In this document: one piece after another, positions 10,244 to 21,123 of the stretch
Position numbering within the stretch: position 1 is the stretch's first letter
Layout of the letters: the number at the start of each line of letters is the position of its first letter
From: Tigriopus japonicus
Taxonomy: Eukaryota > Arthropoda > Copepoda > Harpacticoida > Harpacticidae
Assembly: GCA_010645155.1 (NCBI GenBank)
Contig: CM021320.1
Coordinates: forward strand, 9,199,031 to 9,263,030
Length of the DNA stretch: 64,000 bases
Direction of reading: 5' to 3'
Made by a program: the position numbers and the translations under genes
Notes under the pieces: model-generated
What the model was told of the DNA's origin: nothing
The model's input: the letters and a program-made list of their open reading frames with translations, nothing else
The model's database searches: none

Positions 10244-11240
10244 TACGATGAAAATGCTGTTTGAATTTGCTTAGGTGTAAGTCATCCGTGGCTTTGTCAC
10301 CCTTTTGTGCATGAGATAGGCTCGAATCGGCATCGAGTCCAATCACTTTCAATTCCGGTTCATCCCCAACTACGACAGTTCTTTGAGTAATAACTTCCTC
10401 CTCTTTGGGTCTTTTAGCCTTCACAGGGGGTTCAATCTCATCGATATCAATTTTAAATCGATCTGGGACTTTGAAATTGACCGCTAAGTTACTGGGCACG
10501 AATTCGGAAGGACGTTTCTTCTGTCGAGCTTCTGAGGCCCATTTCTTTTTGGCGGACTCGGTGGCTTCGATATTTCGGATTTTCTCCTCTATCCCTAAGT
10601 CGACTTCAGGGATGCCACTCAACATTTGCGATGACAACATGTCTTCACTCTTGCTGAAAGTGGATTTTCGCAGATTCTCGGGTAAGGACAAGAGAGCTCG
10701 ATCCTCTGGGGTCAAGAAATTGAGGCCTTGGCCTTCGGAATCGTCGGTTTTGCCTCGACGTCGTTCCATTTCGGCTTCGATGAATTTCTGCATCTCTTCG
10801 TCTTCATCTCGAATGCGGGTCTCTTTGGAGAATTGCGTGCCCACCATGAGATCTTTGTTCTTTCCGTTCAAAGCATCCTCTTCGGGCATCTCTCCATTCT
10901 CGATAGCCTTAGCCGCTTTGGCCTTGCGCAAGTCTAAAAGGCCCCCAGTTTGGATTTTGAAAGGGTCATTGTCTACGGCTGTCATCAGGGATTCCTCGAT
11001 TTTGGTCAATTTTTGGCCAGAAGCTAAAGTGATGTTAGAGATCCCCGATGATCTTTGACGAAGTTTCTGGAGCTCCAAAGTCTCAGCTAAGATTTGATTA
11101 GGTTTAGGCGTGTCTGTTGGTTCATTGTTATCATCGGATTGATCTTCGTCATCTGAGATGCGACGGCGAAATTGCTTCTTTTTGCGATTGATGGACTTGA
11201 AAGTGATTTTGGAAGGCTCACTTGAGCTAGGAGTGCTCAT
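10239..11240 (-). CDS. C9orf78: Splicing-associated protein TLS1/C9orf78 homologue
   Basis: Single-exon protein of 333 residues of the telomere length and silencing protein 1 / HCA59 family. The human member C9orf78 associates with the spliceosome and affects splice-site choice; fission yeast Tls1 acts in splicing of shelterin-related transcripts. Hallmarks are an Arg/Lys-rich N-terminus with an acidic run, DPFKIQTGGLLDL, a central RDEDEEMQKFIEAEMERRRG helix, the near-invariant SSQMLSGIPEVDLGIEEKI, FVPSNLAVNFK, and the C-terminal KATDDLHLSKFK. The family is largely disordered and charged, as here. The upstream region has no extra exon I could recognise. It converges with POLR3E, with 21 bp between the stops. 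Confidence 0.93.
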   Translation of the reverse strand: MSTPSSSEPSKITFKSINRKKKQFRRRISDDEDQSDDNNEPTDTPKPNQILAETLELQKLRQRSSGISNITLASGQKLTKIEESLMTAVDNDPFKIQTGGLLDLRKAKAAKAIENGEMPEEDALNGKNKDLMVGTQFSKETRIRDEDEEMQKFIEAEMERRRGKTDDSEGQGLNFLTPEDRALLSLPENLRKSTFSKSEDMLSSQMLSGIPEVDLGIEEKIRNIEATESAKKKWASEARQKKRPSEFVPSNLAVNFKVPDRFKIDIDEIEPPVKAKRPKEEEVITQRTVVVGDEPELKVIGLDADSSLSHAQKGDKATDDLHLSKFKQHFHRK

Positions 11241-11793
11241 TCTTTCTTTGAACTTGATGAATCGTTAATATTCTATCAAACTATTTAAGGAAGAGGCAGT
11301 GAGGTTTGTCAACAAATACAACGTTGGCTGGTTTTGCTGTACAATTATCAAGGTTGAGTGAGTCCCTTTGGCCTACTCATCTATTCTACATTTTTTGTAA
11401 AAAATAACTGTAAGAGGCAAAATGTGTGGATTATAAGACCAAAGGTTCGTGTAAAGGCATAATATATCTAAGTGAACAACATACTTAACGAACAAATTTT
11501 CTGTTGTGCTCGTGTTTTTTGGGGGACGAAGTAAATATCACACTCGCTCTTTTTTTCTTGGGATCTACTTCTGGCATTCAGAATCAACAACTTTATACCT
11601 TCATTCGAACGTCCTAGGCAACAGATGGATATTTTATCAACGCATAATGCAACAATAGGATAGCAACATTTCTTTTTTTTCTTTGCAAATCATGCATTGG
11701 CTAGAAAAATAATCATAAAATCGACTTCACTTTTAAAAATCCGTTAGAGGGCGCTTGATGCGCAAAATTGAGCCCCACGGCGCCACCATGGAC
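11241..11793. other. Non-coding stretch upstream of C9orf78
   Basis: About 550 bp of AT-rich sequence between the C9orf78 start and the first MITE. It presumably holds the C9orf78 promoter. No ORF or repeat stands out. Confidence 0.4.
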
Positions 11794-12500
11794 TAGTGAT
11801 GGGGGGCAAACAAGAGATTGGGCAAGCTGTACTGGCACAATGCTTGGGCTTGCTGAAGCTTGGCATAGCTTGGGTGCTTGTACAAGTACTTTTCCCAGCT
11901 AACAGGTTTGCCAAATTTGCTATGAACGAAGAATAAACTTGCCATCCGAATTTCACTAAACCAGGCTGATTCAGCTAAATAGGGCCCATACCTTTGAAAG
12001 GATGTATTTTTAAGAAAATTACACACTTCAATTCTCTCACATGTGGAAATGCAAAATATTTCGAGAATACTAAAAAAAGATTTGGCATTTTACTTTTTCA
12101 TGCCGGCAACTCTGAGTAAACGAGATTGTTCTGGAAGTGTGACTTCTAAATCTCGGTCTTGACTAGCCTCAAAAGTGCATTCATGTGTGGCCTAGAACCG
12201 AAACAAAAATACCATGGTTTTGCAAATGCTATCCAAATTGAAATATTTTTTTTGTATCACTTCCACTATTTATTGCTAAATTATTAAGGTCAAAAGATCA
12301 TCGAAAATGCAACTTGACATTTTTTCTTCTAAGTCACACTGCAAGTATCTTAACTCTTCAAAGAGCAACTGCCGGCAACTGCATTTTCCAATGTTCCTTG
12401 AGCTTGGGAAGTGTATTGGTGTATTGCCCAAGTAATGCTTGTCAACAACTTGTTCTTGGGTGTTTGTGATGACTCATTACTTGCCCAAGTCACATCACTA
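11794..12500. mobile_element. hAT-type MITE with 8-bp target duplication CCATGGAC
   Basis: The 707-bp element begins TAGTGATGG and ends CATCACTA. Its outer 8 bp (TAGTGATG) are perfectly inverted, and GGGCAA-type motifs follow at both ends. It is flanked by identical 8-bp copies of CCATGGAC (11786-11793 and 12501-12508), the target-site length typical of the hAT superfamily. No transposase ORF is present, so it is non-autonomous. Confidence 0.85.
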
Positions 12501-12526
12501 CCATGGACATTAAACTCTCTCTTCAC

Positions 12527-13761
12527 TAGGGACGGGCAAATAGTGTAAAAAGATTTTTGGTAACATAAACCCATTTTTCTGCACTTTTGCACTTTTCACC
12601 TTTATTTGCACTTTTTATTTACGTTTTTGGCCAAAATTGACAAATTGTTAAGAAAATGTAGTGGCTTTTGAAAGAATTTTTAGTTTCAAGATCAAATTTT
12701 GAACTAGTCGAAAAAGCTTGTATTTGCAATCAACCATTCTTAGCACCTTGAAGAAATATGTGCATTTCAGACGCAAACCTCACACTTTATTCACCATCTT
12801 GGCTTTAACTATAACATCCTGTTTACTAAACTAAAGATTAGACAAAAGAATCTCATTGCATGCAACCAACAAATAGCAAACCTAAAGAAACTCATGTTAT
12901 GGTAATGGAAGGATCTACAAACAATATATATTGCAGAATAAGGTTTGCCGCCTACAAAGATTGCTACTTCTAAAAAAGGCCGTTATAAACTTAAAATAAC
13001 CAAGCTAAGGAAACATCAATGTAGCAGTACACATTGTTTAATTGACTTGGAGATATTACTTTTAAGTTCCAAAAGTATTTGAGAACAGTTTTGATGTGAT
13101 GAGACAATGAATGCCACATTTGAAATTGAGTTCTGGTAATTAGGCCATGGGCCAAATATTGAAGTAATGTCACTAAAAACATGCTTAAAACACATGTATG
13201 TCTATTTTCTTTGATGCAATTGTTAGGCACCCGTGGGTATTTTTCTGTTCAATTTTCAAAGTCTATTTTTGAACAACTTGAAGGACAAAAACGGAGGGAT
13301 ATAAAGCCATATAAAAAAATGCTAAATATATTTCGACAATATTTTAGGTACATACATCCACGAGACCACTTTAGGAATGAAAAATTCAGAAGATTGTTGA
13401 CAAGATTATTTTTCATGACTTTACATCCTTTTTGCTAGTGACCTAATTAATAGAACTCTTTTACTTGTGCGGCATTGCCTCTTCACCTCAAACTAGTCTC
13501 AAATGTCTTTAGAACTTGTAAATGACTTCTGCTAAATTAGGAGCCGTGGGTACTCCATGAATGACGTTTTAAGTCCAAATGCAAGTTATTTGCTCTTTTT
13601 GACATTTATTTGCTCTTTTATCGACATTTATTTGCTCTTTTTTGACATTTATTTGCACTTTCAGCATTTTTCTGCACTTTGTTTTGCACTTTTGGGCACA
13701 TTTTTTTGTAACTTTTGGTAACTAAAAGGGTAAGATTATTTGCACTTTCTGCCCGTCCCTA
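12527..13761. mobile_element. hAT-type MITE with 8-bp target duplication CTCTTCAC
   Basis: The ends are TAGGGACGGGCAAATAGTG and, reversed, TAGGGACGGGCAGAAAGTG, 17 of 19 bases alike. Identical 8-bp flanks CTCTTCAC (12519-12526 and 13762-13769) mark the insertion. The 1235-bp interior is AT-rich and contains no transposase. A second, shorter member of this family is at 57182-57669. Confidence 0.88.
13588..13662 (+). repeat. Short tandem repeat inside the 12.5-13.8 kb MITE
   Basis: About four copies of a 20-22 bp unit, GACATTTATTTGCTCTTTT with small changes, sit near the right end of the MITE. Confidence 0.7.
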
Positions 13762-14120
13762 CTCTTCACAGAATACACACCAGCATTGCCATGCAGAAAT
13801 ACTTAAAGGCCATTTATCACGCTTTTCACCTAAGAACTTGCCAACTTAGGGAACCATTCTGACATTGATTCACTGTTCATTTACGCTGTTTTCAAAATTT
13901 TCATTAAAGTTAACCAACGTAAAAAAAGATCATGGTCAATATTTAAGAATTACGAGGATTTGGCTCAAAAATGAACTTCTTCAAGACTTTCCTGCTCTCA
14001 TCTTGAGTTGTTGTTTGTGCCAAGTGTTCCTGCTGCGTTTCTCCGTAGAGTCCTTCTCAAGGCTGTGAAAGTGAAGGAAAGGGAAGGGATTCTTTTAAAT
14101 GAGGGCATCTCAACCAGGAT
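13762..14120. other. Presumed promoter/5' UTR of TTC33-DET1
   Basis: Some 350 bp without a credible ORF between the MITE and the TTC33 ATG. If TTC33 and DET1 share a transcript, its promoter should be here or inside the MITE. Confidence 0.35.
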
Positions 14121-14714
14121 ATGAACCCGGAACCCCATTCTAGACCGACTTCCTTCACCCCTCTCCGACTCAATCCCGGATCATCCGCTCGTAAACGACC
14201 TCTCGCCAATTCTTTATTTCAGGATGACGACGATTCCGAAGACTCTGCCGCCGTTCTGATACCCGTTAAACGGTCCTTTTTGCGACTGGAAGACCCTCAT
14301 ACGCGTTGTCAAAGGCTCAAGGCCGAAGGCATCACCCTCGCCGAACAGGATCGATTCTGGCAAGCCATTCACCTTTGGAATCAAGCCCTAGAAATCACGC
14401 CTCAAGATGTTAAGCTTCTGGAAATGAAGGCTCAGGCCTTGATTCAAGTCCATGAATGGGATCCGGCCATTGAAATTGGACGACAGATCATCCAGATAGA
14501 GCCCTTGTGGTGGGTGGGCTTTCAGACGCTGGGACGGGCCTTTATCGGCTGTGGACGGGTGGATCAAGCCCGTTGGGCGTTCTCCAAGGCGACATTCTTG
14601 AACCCGAGCGATTCGGAACTTCGGATTGAGGACCTGTTATGGGCTCAAAAGCTGTATAAGCATTGGTTAGCCGAAAAAGAGGTTCGATCCATCGATCATT
14701 CTCAACATGCCTGA
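14121..14714 (+). CDS. TTC33: TPR protein resembling TTC33
   Basis: Single-exon protein of 197 residues with tandem tetratricopeptide repeats. The match is to TTC33 (osmosis-responsive factor): a charged N-terminus ending VKRSFLRLEDPHTRCQRLK, then AEGITLAEQDRFWQAIHLWN and ALEITPQDVKLLEMKAQAL (first TPR pair, about 72-112), and WWVGFQTLGRAFIGCGRVDQ for the next repeat (about 133-152), closing with EDLLWAQKL. The human protein is 262 residues, with extra disordered sequence after the TPRs that is absent here. Function in the family is poorly known; TPRs mediate protein contacts. Its last 8 bp overlap the DET1 ORF, so the two are likely on one transcript or closely co-regulated. Confidence 0.85.
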   Translation: MNPEPHSRPTSFTPLRLNPGSSARKRPLANSLFQDDDDSEDSAAVLIPVKRSFLRLEDPHTRCQRLKAEGITLAEQDRFWQAIHLWNQALEITPQDVKLLEMKAQALIQVHEWDPAIEIGRQIIQIEPLWWVGFQTLGRAFIGCGRVDQARWAFSKATFLNPSDSELRIEDLLWAQKLYKHWLAEKEVRSIDHSQHA

Positions 14715-16548
14715 AGCGACTGATCATGTACCTGATGTTAAACGGGTGTTTAAACCCCGTCGATTGCCGTCCCAAAATATTGTGGACCGACTTATGGCTC
14801 GGGAACATTTTGGCATCCATTTCCGACGTAATGCCTTGGATACCAATCGCGGGTTTTACACGAACGTGTACCCGAACTATACCATCTCGAATGTGGAGAA
14901 GCCCAATTGTTTCTTGCGGAAATTCACGCCCGATGGCAAGCGTTTCATCGCGTTCTCGCAGAATCAAACCCATCTCGAGATCTACTTATACAAAGGACCC
15001 TCGGCCATGAACGAGGCTGTGTGTGAGTTGTGGGATTCGGACTTTCTACTTCCCATGTTTTGTCACGATCCCGCTCAAGCGCCCAATATTCGACGGGTAG
15101 CCTTTGAGCGATTCTTCACGCTAGAACATTTAGTCCCTTTGACGCCCTTGGGACAGGAGCAACTCAATCGGGAATGCTCCTTGTTCTCGGATGACGGTGA
15201 ATATGTGATTGTGGGCTCGGCCTGTTTTCTGTCCGATGAGCAACATCCGCCCATGTGGCGAACCCATCAGAACAATGAATCCGTGGCTCCGAATCCTCGA
15301 CACGCTTTAGAGGATTACACCTTGCATAGCATCGAGATCTCGGAGGGATTCCTGGTGGATCGGGTTTCTTTCAAGGCTGATAAGATCTACTTATCTCACA
15401 ATCAAGGGTTGTACTTGTACAAGGACACGTTGACCGTGCTCTCGGTACAACATCAGACCATTCATGTGTTCAAATTCGTCATGGGAAAGTTTGTCCCGGT
15501 GAGGAAGATTGGTCGATTAATCTACGAGGATGATGACTACTTGCTTTCACATACTTTGAGCTCGGATCAGCAAACTTCTCTTCCTGGAAATTTCACCTAT
15601 CGTCCCTACCGTGAACAGACCATCAATCTACTCAAGCACCGAATTTTGGCCCATTTATACCGCAGAGCCGTGGCTTTATCCCACTTGGACAAGTCTCCGT
15701 ATGAGTTAAGAAAGTTCTACATGTACTTTGACCAGATTAAAGCTCTCCGCATGTGGAAAATCCAACTTCTGGACGAGGATCACGTGCTCATCAAGTATTC
15801 CAGCGAAGAGGTCGTGACTTTACGGAGCGGTGAACCCAACTCACATGCAGCCTTTTTCGTGGTCTACAACATGACCACCACGGAGGTGTTGTCCATGTAT
15901 CAAAATAACTCGCCTGAACTCGTGGACATTTGTGAGAACTTTACCGACTTCTTTCGGAACTCCAATCTCAATTTGGTCCACGGAGAGTTTCGCTACGCTC
16001 AACATACCTCAAGTCCTTCGAACAATATCTATGCCCAATTGGTCCATCAGAGGTTTAAGCAGACCATTATCTCGGCCAAAAATGGCGGGATCAACGAGGC
16101 TCGAAAACGGGTACTGGCTCAATTGCCCATTAGTGCGCAATCCTATTCCAGCTCGCCATATCTGGATTTGTCGTTGTTCAGCTACGACGAGAAATGGATC
16201 TCGCTCATGGAACGCCCTAAGGCGTGCAGTGAGCTCCCCATCCATTTCTTTGGTCGCGAGAGTGGGATCACCAAGTTCAGAATCTATCCCGGTCCTTTGG
16301 AACGGCCAAATTCGACCAGCTCTGCCCGAAAATTGGTAGCCTTCATCTTCCATCCCACCGATCCATTTGCCATCTCTGTCCAGAAAACCAACTACGAATA
16401 TGTGGTCAATTTCCACGTGAGAAAAGCCCCCTTTCCAAGCAAAAAATCGACTCAAAACCTTGGCCTAGACCAAGTGAATCTTCCCGATTACTTCCGAAGT
16501 CGACAACAAGCGGGTCAAGCTCCTCCCTATGACCCCTCATCATTATGA
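14707..16548 (+). CDS. DET1: DET1, substrate-adaptor component of CUL4-DDB1 ligase
   Basis: Single-exon protein of 613 residues, strongly like animal DET1 (550 residues in human). DET1 binds DDB1, DDA1 and COP1 in a CUL4-based E3 ubiquitin ligase in the nucleus, which targets factors such as c-Jun. Conserved blocks run the whole length: FKPRRLPSQNIVDRL, NVEKPNCFLRKFTPDGKRFI, LNRECSLFSDDGEYVIVGSA, LSHNQGLYLYKDTL, MWKIQLLDEDHVLIKY, LPISAQSYSSSPYLDLSLF and the C-terminal NYEYVVNFHVRKAP. A 35-residue tail extends beyond the human end. The ATG at 14707 is the first in this open frame; an in-frame TAG lies at 14668. It overlaps the TTC33 stop (ATGCCTGA, the TGA ending TTC33), so translation may need reinitiation, an internal promoter or trans-splicing. 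Confidence 0.95.
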   Translation: MPEATDHVPDVKRVFKPRRLPSQNIVDRLMAREHFGIHFRRNALDTNRGFYTNVYPNYTISNVEKPNCFLRKFTPDGKRFIAFSQNQTHLEIYLYKGPSAMNEAVCELWDSDFLLPMFCHDPAQAPNIRRVAFERFFTLEHLVPLTPLGQEQLNRECSLFSDDGEYVIVGSACFLSDEQHPPMWRTHQNNESVAPNPRHALEDYTLHSIEISEGFLVDRVSFKADKIYLSHNQGLYLYKDTLTVLSVQHQTIHVFKFVMGKFVPVRKIGRLIYEDDDYLLSHTLSSDQQTSLPGNFTYRPYREQTINLLKHRILAHLYRRAVALSHLDKSPYELRKFYMYFDQIKALRMWKIQLLDEDHVLIKYSSEEVVTLRSGEPNSHAAFFVVYNMTTTEVLSMYQNNSPELVDICENFTDFFRNSNLNLVHGEFRYAQHTSSPSNNIYAQLVHQRFKQTIISAKNGGINEARKRVLAQLPISAQSYSSSPYLDLSLFSYDEKWISLMERPKACSELPIHFFGRESGITKFRIYPGPLERPNSTSSARKLVAFIFHPTDPFAISVQKTNYEYVVNFHVRKAPFPSKKSTQNLGLDQVNLPDYFRSRQQAGQAPPYDPSSL

Positions 16549-16675
16549 ATGAACCGATATTTATCGTCAAAGCTGTGCTAAACTCGAAACGGAACTAGTT
16601 TGACGTCAGAACTCTTTTTCATTCTGAAAATACCTTTAAATACGAGATTACATTGGTGTTTGGTGTTCCAATAAT

Positions 16676-16681
16676 AATAAA
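16676..16681 (+). terminator. Poly(A) signal downstream of DET1
   Basis: An AATAAA occurs within an AT-rich AATAATAATAAA run about 130 bp after the DET1 stop and 90 bp before the next gene's ATG. Confidence 0.6.
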
Positions 16682-16771
16682 AAGCGATCACCCGCACGTG
16701 ATGAGAATGATACTTGTATTTGTACCCATATAACTTATATTTATTTCCTATTTCTATCGCAGATTCCCGCC

Positions 16772-19375
16772 ATGGAGTCGTGTTTCATCTGTGGGGTGCG
16801 AATGGGCCGAGGAAATCAACCCACGATTGGAAGACATGAGCGCATGAGTAAATTGGTCTCGGTGAGTCATACCGTCAACCAATCGAGTACCGTGATCATT
16901 TCGGATATCCTCTCGAGAATCCTCAAAGAGACCATTGGTCGAGAGGAGACCATTTGTCGCATCTGTTTCAATCTCTTGAACGACATTGACTATCATCTCA
17001 AAGAGGCTCAAGAGAAAACGGACGAGATCACAGACAAGTTCTTGGACAAGGGCAAAGATCCATTGAACTATAAACCGGCTCCAATCGTCACAACAGAAAA
17101 AGAATCTCCACCCACTGCAACTAGTAAGACTAGAAGAGGTCATCGAAAGGCCAAAAGAGAGAACACTACCAAAGTGAATGCTCCTGTAGAGAAACCAGAA
17201 GAACAATTGGAGGACGAGATGTCCGTGAATACGTTGAACAAGAACAAGCAGAAGATTCTCTGTCATGTTCTCAATCCAAGTAAAAAGGTCAAACAGACTT
17301 GGTCTTCGGAAAAGACCGCCCCTGTTCTTCCTGATCCACCCCGAATTGGGGCCAATCAACCCATAGAAGATGAAGAATTCGAAGATTTAGAGGAATCCGA
17401 GGACGATTCCGATCCGGATTACTCGCAAGATCAAGATGCTCGAAGTGTCCCGAGTAAAAGGCGCAAAGGCAAAGAAAATCGCGATGATCACGAACCCATG
17501 AGTAAAAAATCTCGCAAATTCAAGGCTCCACCCACTTCGCAAGAGTTGAGCACGGTGAATCTAGACGATCTTGGCGACATTCTGGCCACACCCAAAGCTT
17601 TCTTCGCCAAGAAAAGTGAACCTGTGGTCAAATCCGGAAAGAAATCTAGTAAAAAGACCATTCCAGAGGAGGAATTAATCAGCCCCGAAGAATCTCAATT
17701 AGTTGGTGAAGACGAAGAATTGGGTTCAACTCCGAGTGTTGGTTGTCAAATCTGCGGAAAAAAGTTCAAAATGAAAAGCAATCTTCATCTACATATGGAA
17801 AAGGCAAGGTTGAAAGCCATTCTTAAAAGTCCCTCAACCCATTAAAACAAGTCTGGTTTTACCCAAATTTTCAGGCTCACATGACAAATCCTGCTTTGGT
17901 GGCAGTTGACGAGAGGCAAATTCCAGAAACTCATAAATGTCATTTATGTCCCAGAGAGTAAGTCATGTCCTTGTTTTTGTCCACGGAAAACCTAGACCCA
18001 AAAATGATTTCTGTTTTAGATTCACAAATGAAAAATCCTTGACCGCCCACAAGTCTGAGCATAGTGCAGATGCTTTAGAATCTCGTTCCATGACCGTAAA
18101 TGTGAAGGTTGTGAAGCCTCCAACTGATTCCGAGGTCAAAGCCACGTGTCCTCAATGTCACAAAACTTTCCGACGTCATTTCAATATGAGGATACATGTG
18201 GACAGAGTGAGATTTTGACGTTCTCATAACTTTCAGTCCTATGTTAATGACTAATGTGTGTTTTGTTTTCTTTTGTAGGTGCATAACAAGTTGAAGAACT
18301 TTCCTTGTTCGAAATGTGATAAAAGCTTCGCCACCAACTCGGATCTCAAGCAACACATGAATGTTCACGGAGATGGAAGAGTTCTAAATTGCGAGGAATG
18401 TGATCGCACGTGAGTGCTTTTTGACAAGGCTGACATGATTAGGCCTTCTCTTAACTCTAAAAAGGGGGAATGCGATGGTTTCAGTTGTCAAAGTTAGAAA
18501 TCCGATGCCTTATGTTTGTACATCGCGTTGGAAGCGAGAGATTTGCCAATGAGAGAAAGTTTTAGAATGAACGACTAATGTTGATATAGTCATGTGTAGC
18601 CCCAGTTCTAATCCATTAGAGTGATTCTTTGACAAATAAGGGGTTCAACCTCATCATGTGTGCCCCTGAGGTTTACTTCTTGGAAATCTAAGGATGAAAC
18701 TTTTGACCCCAAATTACGTTAAAGTCATTAAACTTTCTTTAAGTTTTCACTGAAATATGATGTAGAAATCAGGTCCTCAACTTAAATGATTATCAAAGGG
18801 TGGAAATCGGTTGAAAAATGAAGTTTAAGGTCAAACGAACGAAAAAAACACCGCAAAATGGTTTGAACATGCTTTTTGGATCTCAAATGTTTGATCGCCC
18901 ATCCTTTTTCAGGTGTGATCAATATGGAAAAAAAAGGTTCTATAGATCCGGAAAAAGGGAAAAAAATGTTTTTATCTGTAAAATACAGGGGAACAAGGAA
19001 AACGTCAAAAAAAGAGTAAAATCTTTAAAATCCGCGCTCTATTGATCACTAATATGATTGTTCTTCAGATTCACTAACCGAGACTCGTACATCTTTCACA
19101 AGAAGCAACATACCAATACTCGAACGCATTTCTGCGTGATTTGCAAAAAAGGGTTCTTCAAGTCTTCGTGTCTGAATCGCCATATGAGGTCGCATACGGG
19201 TGAAAGGCCCTACAAATGTGATTATTGCGGCAAAGGATTCAGCCAAAGCACATCCTTGAAGGTTCATATGGCTAAATGTGGACAAAATCCGGGTTCCGAA
19301 CCTTCCGAGGTCGGGGTTCGACCCCCACCGACTTCAACAATGGGTGGAAAAAATACACCGATATTGGGCCTATGA
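16772..19375 (+). CDS. ZAD-like seven-finger C2H2 zinc-finger protein
   Basis: Five exons: 16772-17803, 17875-17957, 18020-18206, 18279-18409 and 19069-19375, joining in frame to 579 residues. The N-terminus has two CxxC pairs (CFIC near residue 4 and CRIC near 66) in a ZAD-like arrangement, a dimerisation domain common in arthropod C2H2 factors. A long Lys/Ser/acidic linker follows, then seven C2H2 fingers from about residue 328. Fingers 1, 3 and 4 are rebuilt or followed across introns, and the last finger ends H-x3-C instead of H-x3-H. A TGERPY linker joins fingers 6 and 7. Intron 1 uses a GC donor (AAG|GCAAGG) with TTTTCAG acceptor: only this choice completes finger 1 as HMEKAH without a stop. 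The other introns are GT-AG. Likely a nuclear DNA-binding regulator; the target is unknown. Confidence 0.87.
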
Positions 19376-19464
19376 AAAGATGTAGAAGTATGATGTAAAC
19401 TTGTTTTTTTTTTCTTGGAAAGTGAACTTTCCAACCAAGATTTTACGAATAGCCCATGTAATCA

Positions 19465-19470
19465 AATAAA
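19465..19470 (+). terminator. Poly(A) signal of the zinc-finger gene
   Basis: AATAAA lies about 90 bp after the stop at 19375. Confidence 0.6.
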
Positions 19471-19680
19471 TCAAGTTTCGAAAGAACATCTCATTAAGTT
19501 GGCTTTCAGAGTAAGAAAGACACCCCAACTATATTCTCTTCATATACTCGCCGTACAATTACAATAATTTAATCTGGGTCAATACGAATCAAGTGAACTG
19601 AAACAACCAAAGTTGTCTGTCAGTTTTCGAGAATTATGCAAGTCAATAACTTAAATAAAAAATACCAGGTTTATGTAAGT

Positions 19681-21123
19681 TCATCCTTGGAGATTTTGAA
19701 TCTCACTCGGATCGATTTCTTCCACATAATTAGCGGGAAAGAGTCCGAATTGACCTCGTGAATCGCAGCCTTGCCACCATCCAGGATCGATTTTTTCAAT
19801 TCTGGTAATCACGTCATTGGGATCAAACGAGATCTCGGTCTCATCCGATGCCTCATAATCGTACAAAGCTATGGCACAGATCCCTAAATCCCCTGGGCTC
19901 TTGATATCATGTCCATTACTAGATGGAACCGCCACATCCGGAGGATTGGGAGTAACAGGAACATCCTGGATCAAATCCGGTTTAGCAGCGTCATTTTGCT
20001 CCGTGATATCAGGTTGTACAGCTTCATTCTCAGTTTTGGCCGACCCTGGGTGATCCTCGTTGCCAAAACTGGCTGGAGGTGGGACGAAGACATCACTCCC
20101 ACTTTGCGACGGAGCAGGCAGACTCTTGGGCTCTTCTTTGGGCGGAGAAATGGGTGGTTCGGGCACCATCGGCGGAACATTACTAGCACTGGTCTGACGG
20201 CGGAAATTGAGTTGTCCCACGGACGAATTGCGTTCAAACACGGATTTAGCATCGGATGATCTTTGCGAGATCAGTCTTCGAGCCTCGTCATTGCGTTCTT
20301 TTTTGAGTTCATTACTCCGATTCTGTCGGGCTTGTTCATCTTGTCGATCCATCTCTTGCTGAGCTTGCCATTGATCGGCTTCGGATCGTGGATCATTGGT
20401 CGTTTTTTCGGATTCCCGGATTTGAGAGATCTTTCTTTCTCTCTCCGTGACCAATTCCTCTCTTTTCTTGGAGTCGACCTCTTCTCTAGCCCGTCTTTCA
20501 TTATCAATTTGCTGTTGCTCGGAGATCTTACGGATTTTTTCGGCCTGAACCCGGGCCTTTTCCTCCATTTTCTCCTTCTCCCAAAACTGTTCCCTTTCAC
20601 TCAATTTGGGCAGTTCTCGCTCGGGAATGATCCTCTGATGATTGGAACCCACGGGAGCCGGGATCTCTTCCATGGAAGCTGCCATGGGCTTTTCTCGGAA
20701 ATTGTAATTGGATGAAGAGGCTTTAGCCACCTTCTCCATGATCTCATCCAGGTCGACCTCATCGTCATTACGCGCATTGATGGTGACATGGGCGCCGTGG
20801 AAATAGTTGGTAATATCCCTCAAGTGCGTGGCACACAAACCTTTGCGGGTTCCGGGTGCACTTTCGCCTTGCCAATGGACAAAGACAAATTTGGCGAGAG
20901 ACGTTCGAGGATCATCCACCTTACAGAAGGCGTACATGATCTTATTAGCATTGAGGTCGTCCTTCATCTCCTCGATGCCTTCCTCGCCGGAAGAGACGAG
21001 CTTGAGATCGAAGGAACTGCCCTCATAGCCGAACAAAGCCCAATCCGTGCTATCATTGGGATCTAGAACGGCTTTCCAAGCCTTTTGCATGGCCGCACCA
21101 TGCTTATTCAGGTTCAATCCCAT
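19681..21123 (-). CDS. DBNL: Drebrin-like protein / Abp1 (ADF-H, coiled coil, SH3)
   Basis: Single-exon protein of 480 residues, close in length to human DBNL (430). These F-actin-binding adaptors link the cortical actin network to endocytosis through the SH3 domain. The ADF-homology domain (about 1-130) shows [19 protein letters not shown] and GAHVTINAR, followed by [15 protein letters not shown] as in the family. A charged helical/coiled-coil region (about 175-290, rich in Glu, Arg and Lys) leads into a Pro-rich, disordered linker. The C-terminal SH3 (about 422-475) reads [19 protein letters not shown], then [20 protein letters not shown] with the ALYDY, WW and PANY ligand-groove residues intact. 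It converges tail-to-tail with the zinc-finger gene. Confidence 0.95.
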   Translation of the reverse strand: MGLNLNKHGAAMQKAWKAVLDPNDSTDWALFGYEGSSFDLKLVSSGEEGIEEMKDDLNANKIMYAFCKVDDPRTSLAKFVFVHWQGESAPGTRKGLCATHLRDITNYFHGAHVTINARNDDEVDLDEIMEKVAKASSSNYNFREKPMAASMEEIPAPVGSNHQRIIPERELPKLSEREQFWEKEKMEEKARVQAEKIRKISEQQQIDNERRAREEVDSKKREELVTERERKISQIRESEKTTNDPRSEADQWQAQQEMDRQDEQARQNRSNELKKERNDEARRLISQRSSDAKSVFERNSSVGQLNFRRQTSASNVPPMVPEPPISPPKEEPKSLPAPSQSGSDVFVPPPASFGNEDHPGSAKTENEAVQPDITEQNDAAKPDLIQDVPVTPNPPDVAVPSSNGHDIKSPGDLGICAIALYDYEASDETEISFDPNDVITRIEKIDPGWWQGCDSRGQFGLFPANYVEEIDPSEIQNLQG

